Shown one piece after another: positions 1 to 22,571 of a DNA stretch of 64,000 bases; position 1 is the first letter of the stretch, and every line of letters begins with the position of its first letter. The position numbers and the translations under genes are program-made. The DNA lies in assembly GCA_025642065.1 (NCBI GenBank), contig JAODUP010000150.1:62001-126000 (forward strand). Reading direction: 5' to 3'. The stretch comes from Paralvinella palmiformis. Lineage: Eukaryota; Annelida; Polychaeta; Terebellida; Alvinellidae. Below the pieces are notes generated by a model. That model saw nothing but the letters and a program-made list of their open reading frames with translations. It had not been told where the DNA came from and did not search any database.

Positions 1-1209
1 ACAGAAACTACAAACTTGGGCAACAAAGTGGCATATGTCATTTAATGAAACAAAAACTAAATATATGATTATCTCAAATAAAAACACAAACACCTATGGA
101 AGTCCATACCTGAACAACACTGGGCGCCTCCATGGTCTAGCGGTAGCGTGCTGGACCACAGATCACTACCACCCGTGTTCGAATCCCGATGTGGGCATAT
201 ATCTGAAGGTTGTTTCGTCTTTCACTTTGTCTCATTACCTTTGGAAGTCACTTGGCCCATTTAGCCTACCTTGTGCACAGAAGTGGCTGTAAAACATCAA
301 TCATCATCATCACCTGAACAACACTGAACTGGAGAGAGTAAGCACGTACCTCCAACTTGGATTACACTTTGATGAGAAGATGAGTTGGGTATCTCATGTG
401 ACACATCTCATTTCCAAAGCAGACAAAAACATAGGACTCCTATGGAAAGTGAGCCTATCCCTACCAAGAACATGTGCTGAAAATATTTACAAATACTACA
501 TAAGGCCACAGCTAGACTATGGTTGTGTTATATATGACAGTTGTAGCGAACATCTAAAATACTTGTTTTAAGGAGTACAACGTAGGGCTGCAATTGCATG
601 TACAAGAGCTTTTAACTGGACACCAACTTCATCTCTCCTTAGGGAAGTAGGATGGTCAACAGTTTGAAGTTTGATGAAAATATTATCGTCTGTTACAATT
701 CTACGGAAATAACACTACCTCCCAAAAACTGGACACTATTCCGCAACTCTTTCTTCCCCCGAACAGTTCGAGATTGGAATGAACTGGAAGAAGACGCAAA
801 GAAATGTGACAGCCTGAATGCTTTTAAAATGCAGCTGAAGAAAAAACTGTTTCCAACCAGAATGCAATATGTCAGTAAAGGAAAATCATCCATCAACCAC
901 ACACGAATGAGACTAGGATTAAGCCAGCTAAGGCAACAACTACACAGCTTCGGTACAATAGATTCATCATATTGTTTGAACTGTCCTAACTGCCTAGAAA
1001 CTGTGACACACTACCCGTTAAATTGTCCCAGACTGGAGATGATGATCGACGTGGGGGAGATGGTGGTGGGACATGGCATGGACTTTGAAAATCATCATAC
1101 TATTGTAAATGTTATGTTACAAGGAAGTGGTCAAATAACTGAACAAGAAAACATACCAATATTTAACATAGTACAAAAATTCATTGGTAGCACTCGGAGA
1201 TTTATGTAA
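1..1209 (+). pseudogene. Non-LTR retrotransposon (LINE) relic, 3' part of reverse transcriptase
   Basis: Reading around the inserted SINE gives one continuous frame from about 36 to 568 that resembles the end of the palm and the thumb of a LINE reverse transcriptase (FNETKTKYMIIS, then KMSWVSHVTHLI, then YYIRPQLDYGCVIYD). An in-frame TAA at 569-571 is followed by more recognisable sequence (GVQRRAAIACTRAFNWTPTS), and the frame then shifts near 660. From 652 the C-terminal part continues with SFFPRTVRDWNEL and a terminal Cys/His knuckle (CLNCPNCLETVTHYPLNCP). The 5' part lies outside the window. The clade is probably CR1/Jockey-like, judged only from the C-terminal style. The stop and the frameshift make it inactive. 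Confidence 0.8.
123..312 (+). mobile_element. tRNA-derived SINE (family A) inserted in the LINE
   Basis: The head contains a pol III A box (TGGTCTAGCGG) and a B box (GTTCGAATCC). The body has GAAGGTTGTTTCGTCTT and TTTAGCCTACCTTGTGCACA, and the tail is an (ATC)n run. It is flanked by a perfect 14-bp direct repeat, CCTGAACAACACTG, at 109-122 and 313-326. Removing the element and one repeat restores the LINE frame, so this is a true insertion. Confidence 0.9.
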
Positions 1210-1254
1210 TGTAATTAAATGATCACTATGAAATATTAATATTATACACAAAAT

Positions 1255-1293
<39 letters not shown>

Positions 1294-2120
1294 TAATATA
1301 CCAGTATATGAAATAGCTATTAATGTAAATAAAATGTATGTGCAAACCCTACAAATGCTTTTGCGCAGGGGATGCACAATAAATATATAGAATAAATAAA
1401 ACGTAATAGTATATAATATATCGTGGCCAATTCACAAATCCAGTTTGCTATTTTCATTTGAATGGATCAAAAGATCAGTCAAAGCTATTCAAAAATAGAT
1501 TAGGCAATTAATGATTTCAGAGAATAACACACAGCCATTACACTTAATACTAAAGTGCACACAGTCTGAGTATATATATCATATGGTCTGATAGTGTAGT
1601 TGAAAATATTTGCACGCAAACCCAGAGAATTATGTATGGTTCCTGTTAAAAATCTATTTGAAATAGATTTTTAAAGATAAGATACATTTTTAAGCCGTAA
1701 AAGGAATTTGTTTTGCTGTCAATATTTATACATATTTTTAGACAACAATGAAGTTTATGATATTAAATTATAATAAATGGTTAACTGTATGGATTGAGTT
1801 GGGAACAAAAGATGATGTATATATATATATATGTATATATATTCTTATACGTTTATTCGTAAGGGATAGCAGGTAGACAATCTGTGTAGGTTATGCTACT
1901 TCCTCCATTTCCTTTGTAAATATTACTGTATTGTTTATGTAACTATGTATGGAAATGGAAATCTGTCTATCTGATTGATAACACATTGTTCTGATCGATA
2001 TCATGATGAGATACTGATTCTGGAATATGTGACTGATCTTCCATGATGGATTTGACTTTCCTAATAACATTTTTATTAAACAGTTTGTTCTTTTCGTTTA
2101 CTTTTTGACTACACATCAAG
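1210..2120. other. AT-rich intergenic stretch with no supported gene
   Basis: Contains an (AT)14 run at 1261-1288 and a short AT-rich stretch near 1819-1842. The small open frames here have no recognisable domain and no splice context. I see nothing else. Confidence 0.5.
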
Positions 2121-2283
2121 GCCAGTAGCAGACATGGGGTCAATTGAATTCCGGAATTGGAATTGATTATTTAAAAAAAAATGAATTGGAATTGAGAAAT
2201 TTTGAATTGGAATTGAGAAAATTTGAATTGAAGTTTCCTACAAAAAAATTTAATCCAGAAATTAATTTACCATTTTTACAATG

Positions 2284-2344
2284 TTAACTCTTACATGTGG
2301 TGTTACCACTATACTGGAACCATAATGATCCAGAGCTTTGATTC

Positions 2345-2383
<39 letters not shown>

Positions 2384-2522
2384 TATGCACACTGACTCTG
2401 GCACCCCAAGTGAGCATTTAATCAATTAAAGTGGTCTGGAAACCATGAGCTCCGCCCCTCACTGTGACACCACCACATAGCATACCTGTAATCTATATAG
2501 AGTTATTGCTATTTAGGAATTA
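2284..2522. repeat. Internal direct repeat, copy 1, inside the hAT element
   Basis: Runs from CTTACATGTGGTGTTACCA through an (AT)n tract to AGAGTTATTGCTATTTAGG. Copy 2 lies at 2900-3135 in the same orientation and both contain an (AT)n tract at the same place (2350-2379 and 2963-2993). Confidence 0.75.
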
Positions 2523-2899
2523 ATTAATTTTATCAACTCACCAGGAATGCCAATATTGGGGCCAAAACTTATCCCTCCTCTCCTAAAACTGTGACTACTA
2601 TAGCCAGACCTAACTGTTTAATAATCATTTGAGAGATTTTGTAAACATACCATATGTCATTGGTTTAGTACCCAGCAGGGTTGTGAAAGTAAATAGAGGA
2701 TCTGACCCCTGCTGGGTGGAGCTAATCAAATACATTCGTTTCAAGGCTCCTACTGGACAGTGGAATATAAACACATCTTTGATAATTAAAAAATATACTT
2801 TTATATGGGGATGCACCAAAGACTATGATCCACCACGTGATATAATACCTCTTTAGCTAAAACCGCCTTGTGGTTAAGACTTTCACTAATTTTACTGCT

Positions 2900-2958
2900 T
2901 AACACTTACATGTGGTGTTACCAATATACTAGAACTAATTGATCCTGAACATTGGTTC

Positions 2959-2995
<37 letters not shown>

Positions 2996-3135
2996 TATAT
3001 GCACACTGGCTGTGACACCGCACGTCAGCATTTAACCAATTAAAATGGTCTGGATACCATTGGCTCCACCCACAACACGGTGACACCACCACATAGCATG
3101 CCAGTAATCTATATAGAGATATTGTTATTTAGGAA
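2900..3135. repeat. Internal direct repeat, copy 2, inside the hAT element
   Basis: Matches 2284-2522 with scattered substitutions, for example GCACACTGGCTGTGACACC against GCACACTGACTCTGGCACC. The two copies bracket 2523-2899, so the element carries a partial internal duplication or a nested insertion. Confidence 0.75.
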
Positions 3136-3386
3136 TTTACCCCCGTTCAATATTTAGAACAGGCAAAATAAAATTAAACCGACAAATTAATTTACCATTT
3201 AATTTTGTAATTCAGAAATATTTCTTCCATGATAATCCTACTTGGACTATAAACTACTCAGGAGTACCTACTCATGGTTAAAAAAAATTAGTCAAAAAGA
3301 GTCAGAAAAAATGGAATTGGAATTGAAAAATTTTGAATTGATAAATTTGAGGTGGAAATGGAATTGACCTCATGTCTGGCCAGTAG

Positions 3387-5440
3387 TAACTATGAATGAT
3401 GCTGTTCTCTGTAGATCAATTCTTGTGACATACTTCTTCTGAATCGTTGTTGTCCAGGTAGTCTCCCTCGGGTGTTGTCAGTTTAGCTTAACCTCCTAAA
3501 TCCCTGGCTGTGTGAGAGAGTTGAGGACGTCCAGTATCTGAGGATGGTCAGCATCAGTCACATCATTATTGACCAGAAATATTGTCATAATAGTTGTTGA
3601 TGTACAGTATTATGGTCTATTAGAGTGCACTGTGCTGGTCATAACCTCATGTTGGAGTTACCTGACCTTTACTCTTTATAAGTCTTGGCTCTACCCAATG
3701 ACCAGTCTAACTTGGTTGTCCCTAACAGAAGTCAAAGCTCCTACTGACATAACTATCTATGTCACTGAGACATTGAAACCCCCTCACCACATCAAGGAAT
3801 TGACTATGAAGGGTAACAGTTTGTTTATACGAGGCACATCACTGTCAAAGTTTCTTGTTCCGAAACTGGCACACCAGATAAATGAGATAACACTCTGAAT
3901 AACAGAAGAATGGAACATGTTTAAAATGGTATTGTCTATACCAAAAGATCACAGGTAACACAGTCTGCTAGCATTTTGGAGTATACTGCACCCATGTTCA
4001 GTGACCATGAGTGTATTAATATTATACACTATGTATATCATCTATAATGGCTCCTAACTATTTCTATGAGTTTCACATTAGATCCTACAATGATCAATTG
4101 TCTATGATTATCTATTTTGAAGTCAACTATTAGTTCGTTTTTTTTTTTTTTTACATTTTATCATTAGACAATTTGACGATCTTATTGATTTCTCTGGTAT
4201 AGTTTTTGTTGTTGTTTGTTTTCTGTTATAAGGTCAAAGGTGGCAGTGATATTGGCATTTTAAACATATACTAGTTATCATGCTTTGCAATAAGCCTGTT
4301 AGTGTACAGAATAAAGAGTACTGACATATCCTTGAGGTGAACCAATATTGGTTATTAGTGTAGATGATTATTTTCCAGTTACATACACATATTGCCTTTT
4401 ATCAATGAGGAAATACAATATAATTTGGGTTGACACCATTTATGTTAAAATAAAGAAGGTGACTCGGATTTGTTTTTCTTAAGTGAGAAGTAGGTTTAGG
4501 GTTGGATTTTAGGATTAGATTTAAGGCAGAGTTGTTGAATCTGTAATCCTAAAATCAAAGGTAGATACCGTCTTTCCCCATAGATAATCTGGATTCATGT
4601 ATAATCTTCACCCGTAATTTGGGTTTAAATTAGTGGGAAAAACTCATCTTCCTGGTGTAGAATCCACAGTGCAGACATCAGTATTGATGAAAGAGCTTAG
4701 AAAATTTGTTAACATTTAAACGAAGCATTCTTTGCCAAACTATGCCATTTAATCACAATCAAATACAAGTCTGTAAAGGCATAGTGACCCGCTCCCCTGA
4801 CAAGAAATATGAAGTAGATGATCTTGAAATGACCCCCATACATACAGGACCATCGTGTGAATGAAATAATATGATGAAATACTGGCCAGTGTATATAACA
4901 CCAGAACCGGAAACCAAACTTGCTACAAATAGGATCTGGAAATATATGAATAAAACTTCTTAGATCTACATATTATTATATTCTAATTATTATTTTATTA
5001 TCATACGTCCACTTTATTACTCCAAAATGTGAATCGTAAAAGTTATGAAAATAAGTAAATGAATCTAACTGAGTGCTTATCATATATCGAGCGACTGTTG
5101 CATACTTTTTAACAGAAACCCAGGTGAAAGGGCCGGCATTAAAGTTTCTGTATATAATACGTATCAGAAATGTTAGGACCATTTTGAAGTGCTAAAACTG
5201 CAGATTATCTATGGAGAAAGAATTTGTTTGTCGTGAAAGCTCTCAGTACGTCCCTTACATATATCATAAACCAATTTTGGAAGAAAAAATAAAACTAGGA
5301 AAAAGAAGAATAATGATAAAAAATAAATGCACCATTACCTGATCTGTGGTCCATCTTTTTGATAAACAAATACCGAATAGTCAAATAGAGCCGAGTCTGT
5401 TCAGCATTAACAATTACAGTTTACTAATTGTTAGATAGTC
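3387..5440. other. Intergenic stretch, one unresolved open frame
   Basis: A 109-codon open frame at 3569-3898 (+) sits in a less AT-rich patch, but I recognise no domain and find no clear splice sites. A short hairpin lies at 4505-4556 (see findings). The rest is AT-rich with poly-T near 4139-4152 and no supported gene. Confidence 0.4.
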
Positions 5441-5450
5441 ACGAAACACG

Positions 5451-6664
5451 GAGTCAGGACTTAGTTTGATATCTGACTCCCACAACGTGACACAGGTAAA
5501 GTAGAAACATTATACCCGAGTCAGGACTTAGTTTGACATCTGACTCCCACAACATGACACAGGTAAAGTAGAAACATTATACCCGAGTCGGGACTTAGTT
5601 TGACATCTGACTCCCACAACGTGACACACAGGTAAAGTAGAAACATTATACCCGAGTCGGGACTTAGTTTGACATCTGACTCCCACAACATGACACGGGT
5701 AAAGTAGAAACATTGTACCCGAGTCAGGACTTAGTTTGACATCTGACTCCCACAACGTGACACACAGGTAAAGTAGAAACATTATACCCGAGTCGGGACT
5801 TAGTTTGACATCTGACTCCCACAACATGACACGGGTAAAGTAGAAACATTGTACCCGAGTCAGGACTTAGTTTGACATCTGACTCCCACAACGTGACACA
5901 AGGTAAAGTAGAAACATTATACCCGAGTCGGGACTTAGTTTGACATCTGACTCCCACAACATGACACGGGTAAAGTAGAAACATTATACCCGAGTCAGGA
6001 CTTAGTTTGACATCTGACTCCCACAACGTGACACAGGTAAAGTAGAAACATTATACCCGAGTCGGGACTTAGTTTGACATCTGACTCCCACAACATGACA
6101 CAGGTAAAGTAGAAACATTATACCCGAGTCAGGACTTAGTTTGACATCTGACTCCCACAACATGACACAGGTAAAGTAGAAACATTGTACCCGAGTCAGG
6201 ACTTAGTTTGACATCTGACTCCCACAACATGACACGGGTAAAGTAGAAACATTGTACCCGAGTCAGGACTTAGTTTGACATCTGACTCCCACAACATGAC
6301 ACAGGTAAAGTAGAAACATTATACCCGAGTCAGGACTTAGTTTGACATCTGACTCCCACAACATGACACAGGTAAAGTAGAAACATTATACCCGAGTCAG
6401 GACTTAGTTTGACATCTGACTCCCACAACATCACACAGGTAAAGTAGAAACATTGTACCCGAGTCAGGACTTAGTTTGACATCTGACTCCCACAACATGA
6501 CACAGGTAAAGTAGAAACATTGTACCCGAGTCAGGACTTAGTTTGACATCTGACTCCCACAACATGACACAGGCAAAGTAGAAACATTATACCCGAGTCA
6601 GGACTTAGTTTGACATCTGACTCCCACAACATGACACAGGTAAAGTAGAAACATTGTGCCCGAG
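5451..6664. repeat. 67-bp satellite array, about 18 copies
   Basis: The monomer begins GAGTCAGGACTTAGTTTGAC and contains TGACTCCCACAAC and GTAAAGTAGAAACATT; the period is 67 bp with some 69-bp variants. In the first ten copies CAACGTG and CAACATG alternate strictly, a dimeric higher-order unit near 135 bp. Later copies carry only CAACATG. Open frames on the minus strand through this array (5528-6026) are by-products of the repeat. Confidence 0.95.
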
Positions 6665-6792
6665 GGAATGTGATCATAGAAGTAGTTGCCTTTATGATGT
6701 GCCACTCTTTAGCAGCTACAAATAATATCTATTTGCTTTAACATATTGGGAGAGGGAGGGGGGAGTACATTATGCATAATTATCACTCTAAT

Positions 6793-6925
6793 ATGACAGC
6801 GTGTAGAGCATTACACCACAAACCTTCAGGTTGTGGGTTTGAATGAGACATACTGTGTATACTTACATTTGTGGGGTTTCTCTCCAGGAAGTTTCCCTTT
6901 CAGCCTGATGTATGAGTATGACCAA
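6793..6925 (+). mobile_element. Degenerate tRNA-derived SINE (family D)
   Basis: The head resembles a tRNA (GTGTAGAGCATTACACCAC, then a degenerate B box GGGTTTGAATG). The body GTTTCTCTCCAGGAAGTTTCC followed by AGCCTGATGTATGAGTATGA recurs in weaker form near 15990-16060 and 19395-19455, so this is an old interspersed family. Confidence 0.5.
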
Positions 6926-8090
6926 TGCACATGCTAAATAAAACGCTCACTCAGTATGTGTACAAGCCAGTTTGGCGATAATAACCATGAAGTATTTGCT
7001 GTCTTTCAGCATTTTCTTTGAATGATAATGCACAAACTGTGGCCGACTGTTCTAAGTTAAAGTGTATATTTAGTGCTTGCAGCAGTAAATCTTCATGTCT
7101 GAAATTATACTGTTTATTATCTAGAATCAGTAGCTCCCTCCTCTGTACCCCTTTGATTGACATCGAGGAAGTGATGTTTAATTGTTACTGGTTTCTTCTC
7201 ATAGTATTGTTAAATGGATATATTAGGAGACAAGTGCTCACTTTTAGCAGATTTAGAAAACATCCAGACTCTGAATGAGATATATATTATGTCAGTCTTT
7301 GGTGGTAGGTTAGTGAGTTGCAGCTCTAGCTGACAGGACTGTTTCTGAAATAATATTTTAGGTTGTAATAAAATCATACCATTTCTATGAAATTCCAGTA
7401 TATTTAAATCTAGCATTAAAAGATGAGACATTGTAGTCATAAAAGTCCTAATGATATTACAAAGTAAAAGGTTTTTATATTCTGTGCAACATGTTCTAAA
7501 ACCATATAGACACTTTCAGGTTGTAACACTCAGTTTCAAAACACACCAGGTGTGTTTAGAAACCCGAATATTGTAAGTTATAGGAATATTTTAATGTGAG
7601 ATAGGTTGAGCCCAAATCACTAGGATTTTAAAGACAATTGTTTAAAATAAATAAACTGAATATGTCATTGAAGTAAATAGAAAAATATTAATTTCAGTAC
7701 ATAAACTATTGTTTGAAGTAAGGTAAATCCAGCTTGTATTAACTAACAATTTGGCATACCATTGCTACTTTTCTGAATGGAATATTATGTTTGTTGTGTT
7801 AGAAAATATTCTCTTTTGAAGTTAAATCATGTTTACCATTGTTTCTTTATGTTAGCAGGAGTATTTATCAAACTGTGAATTAAATTATATGTGTTTATAT
7901 TCCAAATGTTAGATGCTGTCAAATAAAACACATCTATACAATTTTAAAAAACTTCACTCATTTTTAAACCATAATATAAATGTGATAATTTCATTTAAAA
8001 AACACTGACAAGATTGTACTACTTTGTTGAAATATATATATATATATATGTTTATGTTACATGTTTATTGTATTAAAATTGAGGTATATA
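6926..8090. other. AT-rich intergenic stretch with no supported gene
   Basis: Short frames on both strands (for example 6951-7163 minus and 7018-7278 plus) have no domain, no splice context and the base composition of their surroundings. A small palindrome built on ACACACCAGGTGTGT lies near 7540. Nothing else is seen. Confidence 0.5.
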
Positions 8091-8881
8091 CAGTAAAAGT
8101 TGGTTCAAGGGGACTGGGAATTCATTTCGTTATAAATGGCAGTTTGTTTTATCCCAGTTTTCGAATTAGTTACTAACGCATGAGACGTGGATCATTTTTG
8201 TTCCCATGCAGTCTCTAGTTGCAACAGTTAATTTAATCTTTTATTTCCACATTCTCCTTCATGATTTTACATGAAACAATCTGTTGCATGTCAGCCAATG
8301 ACTGGAGATATTTTCTCAGTTTTGCACACAAATTTCTGTGAGCTTTTCTCAAGGCAGCCTTTGGTTCTTCAACCACATTGACAGTGTACTACATGAGCAC
8401 CATATTCTTTAGCAATTTGGGTCTTAGCTTTTTGTCAACTTCGTCAAGAACTTACAACTTTGTGTCAACGGATACTGGTTTACGTTTGCTAGCCGTTGAA
8501 ATGTTTGTTTACTGATAGAAAAATGTATCTATTTAAAAAGGTTAGCAAGTCAATCCAAAGTTTGTAGTTTATCATACGCCACAATACTCTTTGAAGTGAT
8601 ATGTGTCATGTTGGTTGTTGCATTTATGATTGCAATGATCACAACAGTCATTGGACTGACCGACAATTAAAATTTCAAACATCGTATTTCGTTATAAACA
8701 GCATGATTTGTATTGATTTAATGCTGCTGGGACCAAAAAAGCAATTTTTGTTTTATAAATTTTCGTTATATCCCAGTTTCTCTACTATAGAAATGAATGG
8801 ACGTTTGGCCGGACCAGTTAACCACTTCGCTTTAAGATACCATTTCATTATGTCCTAGTTATTTATAACCAACTTTTACTG
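8091..8881. mobile_element. Pogo/Tigger-type DNA transposon relic with 15-bp TIRs
   Basis: Perfect inverted ends CAGTAAAAGTTGGTT (8091-8105) and AACCAACTTTTACTG (8867-8881) are each flanked by TA, the Tc1/mariner-pogo target duplication. The subterminal sequence has the 'cgttataa' style of Tigger ends. On the minus strand at about 8410-8510 a fragment reads KRKPVSVDTKLQ, matching the start of a pogo-type helix-turn-helix; the same motif recurs at 43361-43470 (KPVSIDTKLQ). At 791 bp it is too short for an active transposase. Confidence 0.7.
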
Positions 8882-8883
8882 TA

Positions 8884-9697
8884 GCTGTATACAAAAGAAA
8901 TTATAAAATGTTGTGTTTCTTAATCAGACTTTTTTTATAAATCATTAAAAAATTGTTCCTTTTTATGTGTTTAAGACAACAATCAAATAAGTAAAGAAAA
9001 TATTACATAGGTTTTAGCTGAATAAATTATCACCTTAACTTCTCCACAAGATCCTTATCATTTGCTGGCACATGTGAAAAAAAAGTCTTGTAAAACTGTT
9101 TAAAAATTTATGTAAAAAATATGCATATTAAAGTATATCAATAAACACTGATAAAAATAATTCTGGCAAATAACTTTGGTAATAGACAATTTTAGTTTTT
9201 GATGTTCCTTTAAATAATGTTGTAACACTAATGTTAAAAACTCTCTTAAATGGTGATCTTTACTTTAATCTATTATGATTGATTAATGGTAATTAGATAG
9301 TAAAGAGGCAGCTAAAGTGTGACATGTTTAATTTCCTTATCTATGTAATATTACAAAATAGATAGTTTGTTTACATTAGCTCTACCATTAATTGTGAATG
9401 GGTTCAAGTAAAGTTGACCATTAAAATATTAAAACTGGAGTTGAAAAGTTTCCAATATTAACATATAATTGTGGAAACTATTATATTTCAGCAGCCATAT
9501 TGAAATATATTATAGCTTTCTTTTCTGAGTTACATAACAAACCAACATTTTATATTTTGTTCTAAGAAGATTTGGTATATGAAGTCAGTATATTCCACGG
9601 ACATCAAACTATTCTCATTATTATAATAATCAAATATGTAATTTTTTTTCAAACTATTTTGATGAGCTCAAATATAAGTTTTTTTAATCTTTTGTAG
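8884..9697. other. AT-rich stretch upstream of the Scm-like gene
   Basis: No gene is seen. It ends in a good 3' splice site (TTTTTTTAATCTTTTGTAG, AG at 9696-9697), so it is probably part of a 5' intron whose upstream untranslated exon I could not place. Confidence 0.4.
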
Positions 9698-9729
9698 ATA
9701 AAATGTAAGGATCAAACAACATCGCCACG

Positions 9730-20992
<11,263 letters not shown>

Positions 20993-22285
20993 TTTGTTCA
21001 TGACACAAGAATCTCATTGTCTCAATGATATCTGCAGCTGTTTACTATGTACACAGTGTACAGTTGTATGTTACCCGACGATTATCATGTAAGTGTAGTC
21101 CTGTGTCCGATAAACATAGTCCACTGACACGCACAAATAGCCTTTAAACAGGTATACAACACTATCCTGTGTATAATATGTGGATTCCTCCAGATATTGA
21201 AGAGACTCTTTTGCCAGTTTATGTTGAAGATTGTTTAGTCCGATATCATTCATTTATCAAACTGGGCCGCCCTACTATAACCAAATATATAGCTTATATT
21301 TACAACTCAAACATGTAGCGTTATGCTGTATGCACATCATTCATTGCCAAAGGCAGCTAATCTCATGAATTGGTTATTAAAACAATGTTTAGTTTGACAA
21401 TTGTTGATTCAGATATTTAATGGTATTTATTTTTGTTAGCTATTTATGTTATTGTTATTAAACAGACTTATTTGGCACTTATTCAACACTGGAGTAGATG
21501 CTGTACCTGCTCCGACACACCTGATATTATTTTGATTTGATGTTTTATACAATTCTTCCCTCAAACAAAATCTTGATTCCTAGACTGGTTCAGATAATCT
21601 CATAGTATTTAGGTTCTGGGCCACAGGGTACAGTGACTTAAGTCATTAATAATGATGTACTTGTCTGGTAAAGATCTAATCTGATGGCTTACAACTCCAA
21701 GAGTTTTTATACGAATATACTGACAGCTTGAGTCAACTCACTGATGACTCACTTGATACATCGAAGTCATAAACTCAGCAGCTATCAGTAGCTCATTATC
21801 CTTTTAGCATGTTGTACAGAAACATCACTTTAATGGTTTCTTACCTCCAAAAGGTAAAATTACAGACAAACTTATCCATCTATTTACACTAATGGTGTTT
21901 ATGATGCATATCTACTGCTTAAGTTATTGTATTTATATATAACCAGTGAAGAAAAAGGCATAATTCCGAAACTATTTATAATGAAACAACTGATTTGATG
22001 TTTTAATCAAAAGACAGCTATCATTATAAAGGATGACCTTTTTTGATGGTAACACCTGAAGTATTACGTTATTGGCCACCAATCAGATTATGTGTATACA
22101 TTCTCTCACAATTTGCTTAAACACAGAATATATTCTGGATCTGTCCATTTATTAAACAGCAATCATTTGATTCAGGAAGACATCTACAGTTTTGCATCTT
22201 CTTGTGTACACTGACTTGGGTGTCCTTGACAACCATTTCACCTGTAACTGGATGGTGACTTAAAAATATTATGTTGAAAATAAAA
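20993..22285 (+). other. Probable 3' UTR of the Scm-like gene
   Basis: No coding sequence follows the stop. ATTAAA occurs at 21376-21381 and again near 21456, and AATAAA at 22279-22284; any could be the poly(A) signal. The extent is inferred. Confidence 0.4.
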
Positions 22286-22530
22286 TATATTTCATCGGAT
22301 AGATGTTTATTACTTATAACTGTTTCTAGGTTAAAACTTTAACTATGCACAAAATTAATTTCGTTTGTGTATGTATAATTAATGGTATGTTTTTGTTGAT
22401 ATATTTCTGTTACTAGAATACTCTTGCCAGTACTATTATTACTTTTTGTCATTGTATATAATAGATGTGTATATAATACACATTTTGTATATAGTTCTGG
22501 TATCAGGGATATTGTCTTAGGCTCTTGGCC

Positions 22531-22571
<41 letters not shown>

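Larger units (their letters stand above)
2129..3378. mobile_element. Non-autonomous hAT-type DNA transposon with 8-bp target duplication
   Basis: The left end reads CAGACATGGGGTCAATT and the right end AATTGACCTCATGTCTG, an imperfect terminal inverted repeat of about 17 bp. The flanks are a perfect 8-bp duplication, GCCAGTAG, at 2121-2128 and 3379-3386, the hallmark length for hAT. Subterminal sequence is built of repeated GAATTGGAATTGA motifs, typical of hAT ends. No transposase frame is visible. Two internal copies of about 235 bp are annotated separately. A related left end starts at 63406. Confidence 0.8.

Noticed and set aside
4492..4530. Interstitial telomere-like TTAGGG sequence
   Set aside because: Only one true TTTAGGG unit among degenerate neighbours; too short, and better explained as one arm of the local hairpin.
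5528..6026. Minus-strand frames of about 100 codons with MLWESDVKLSPDSG-type repeats
   Set aside because: They lie wholly inside the 67-bp satellite, whose period is not a multiple of three, so the repeat changes frame from copy to copy.
5451..6664. CRISPR-like array
   Set aside because: The units are contiguous and near-identical with no unique spacers, in animal-type DNA; this is a satellite.
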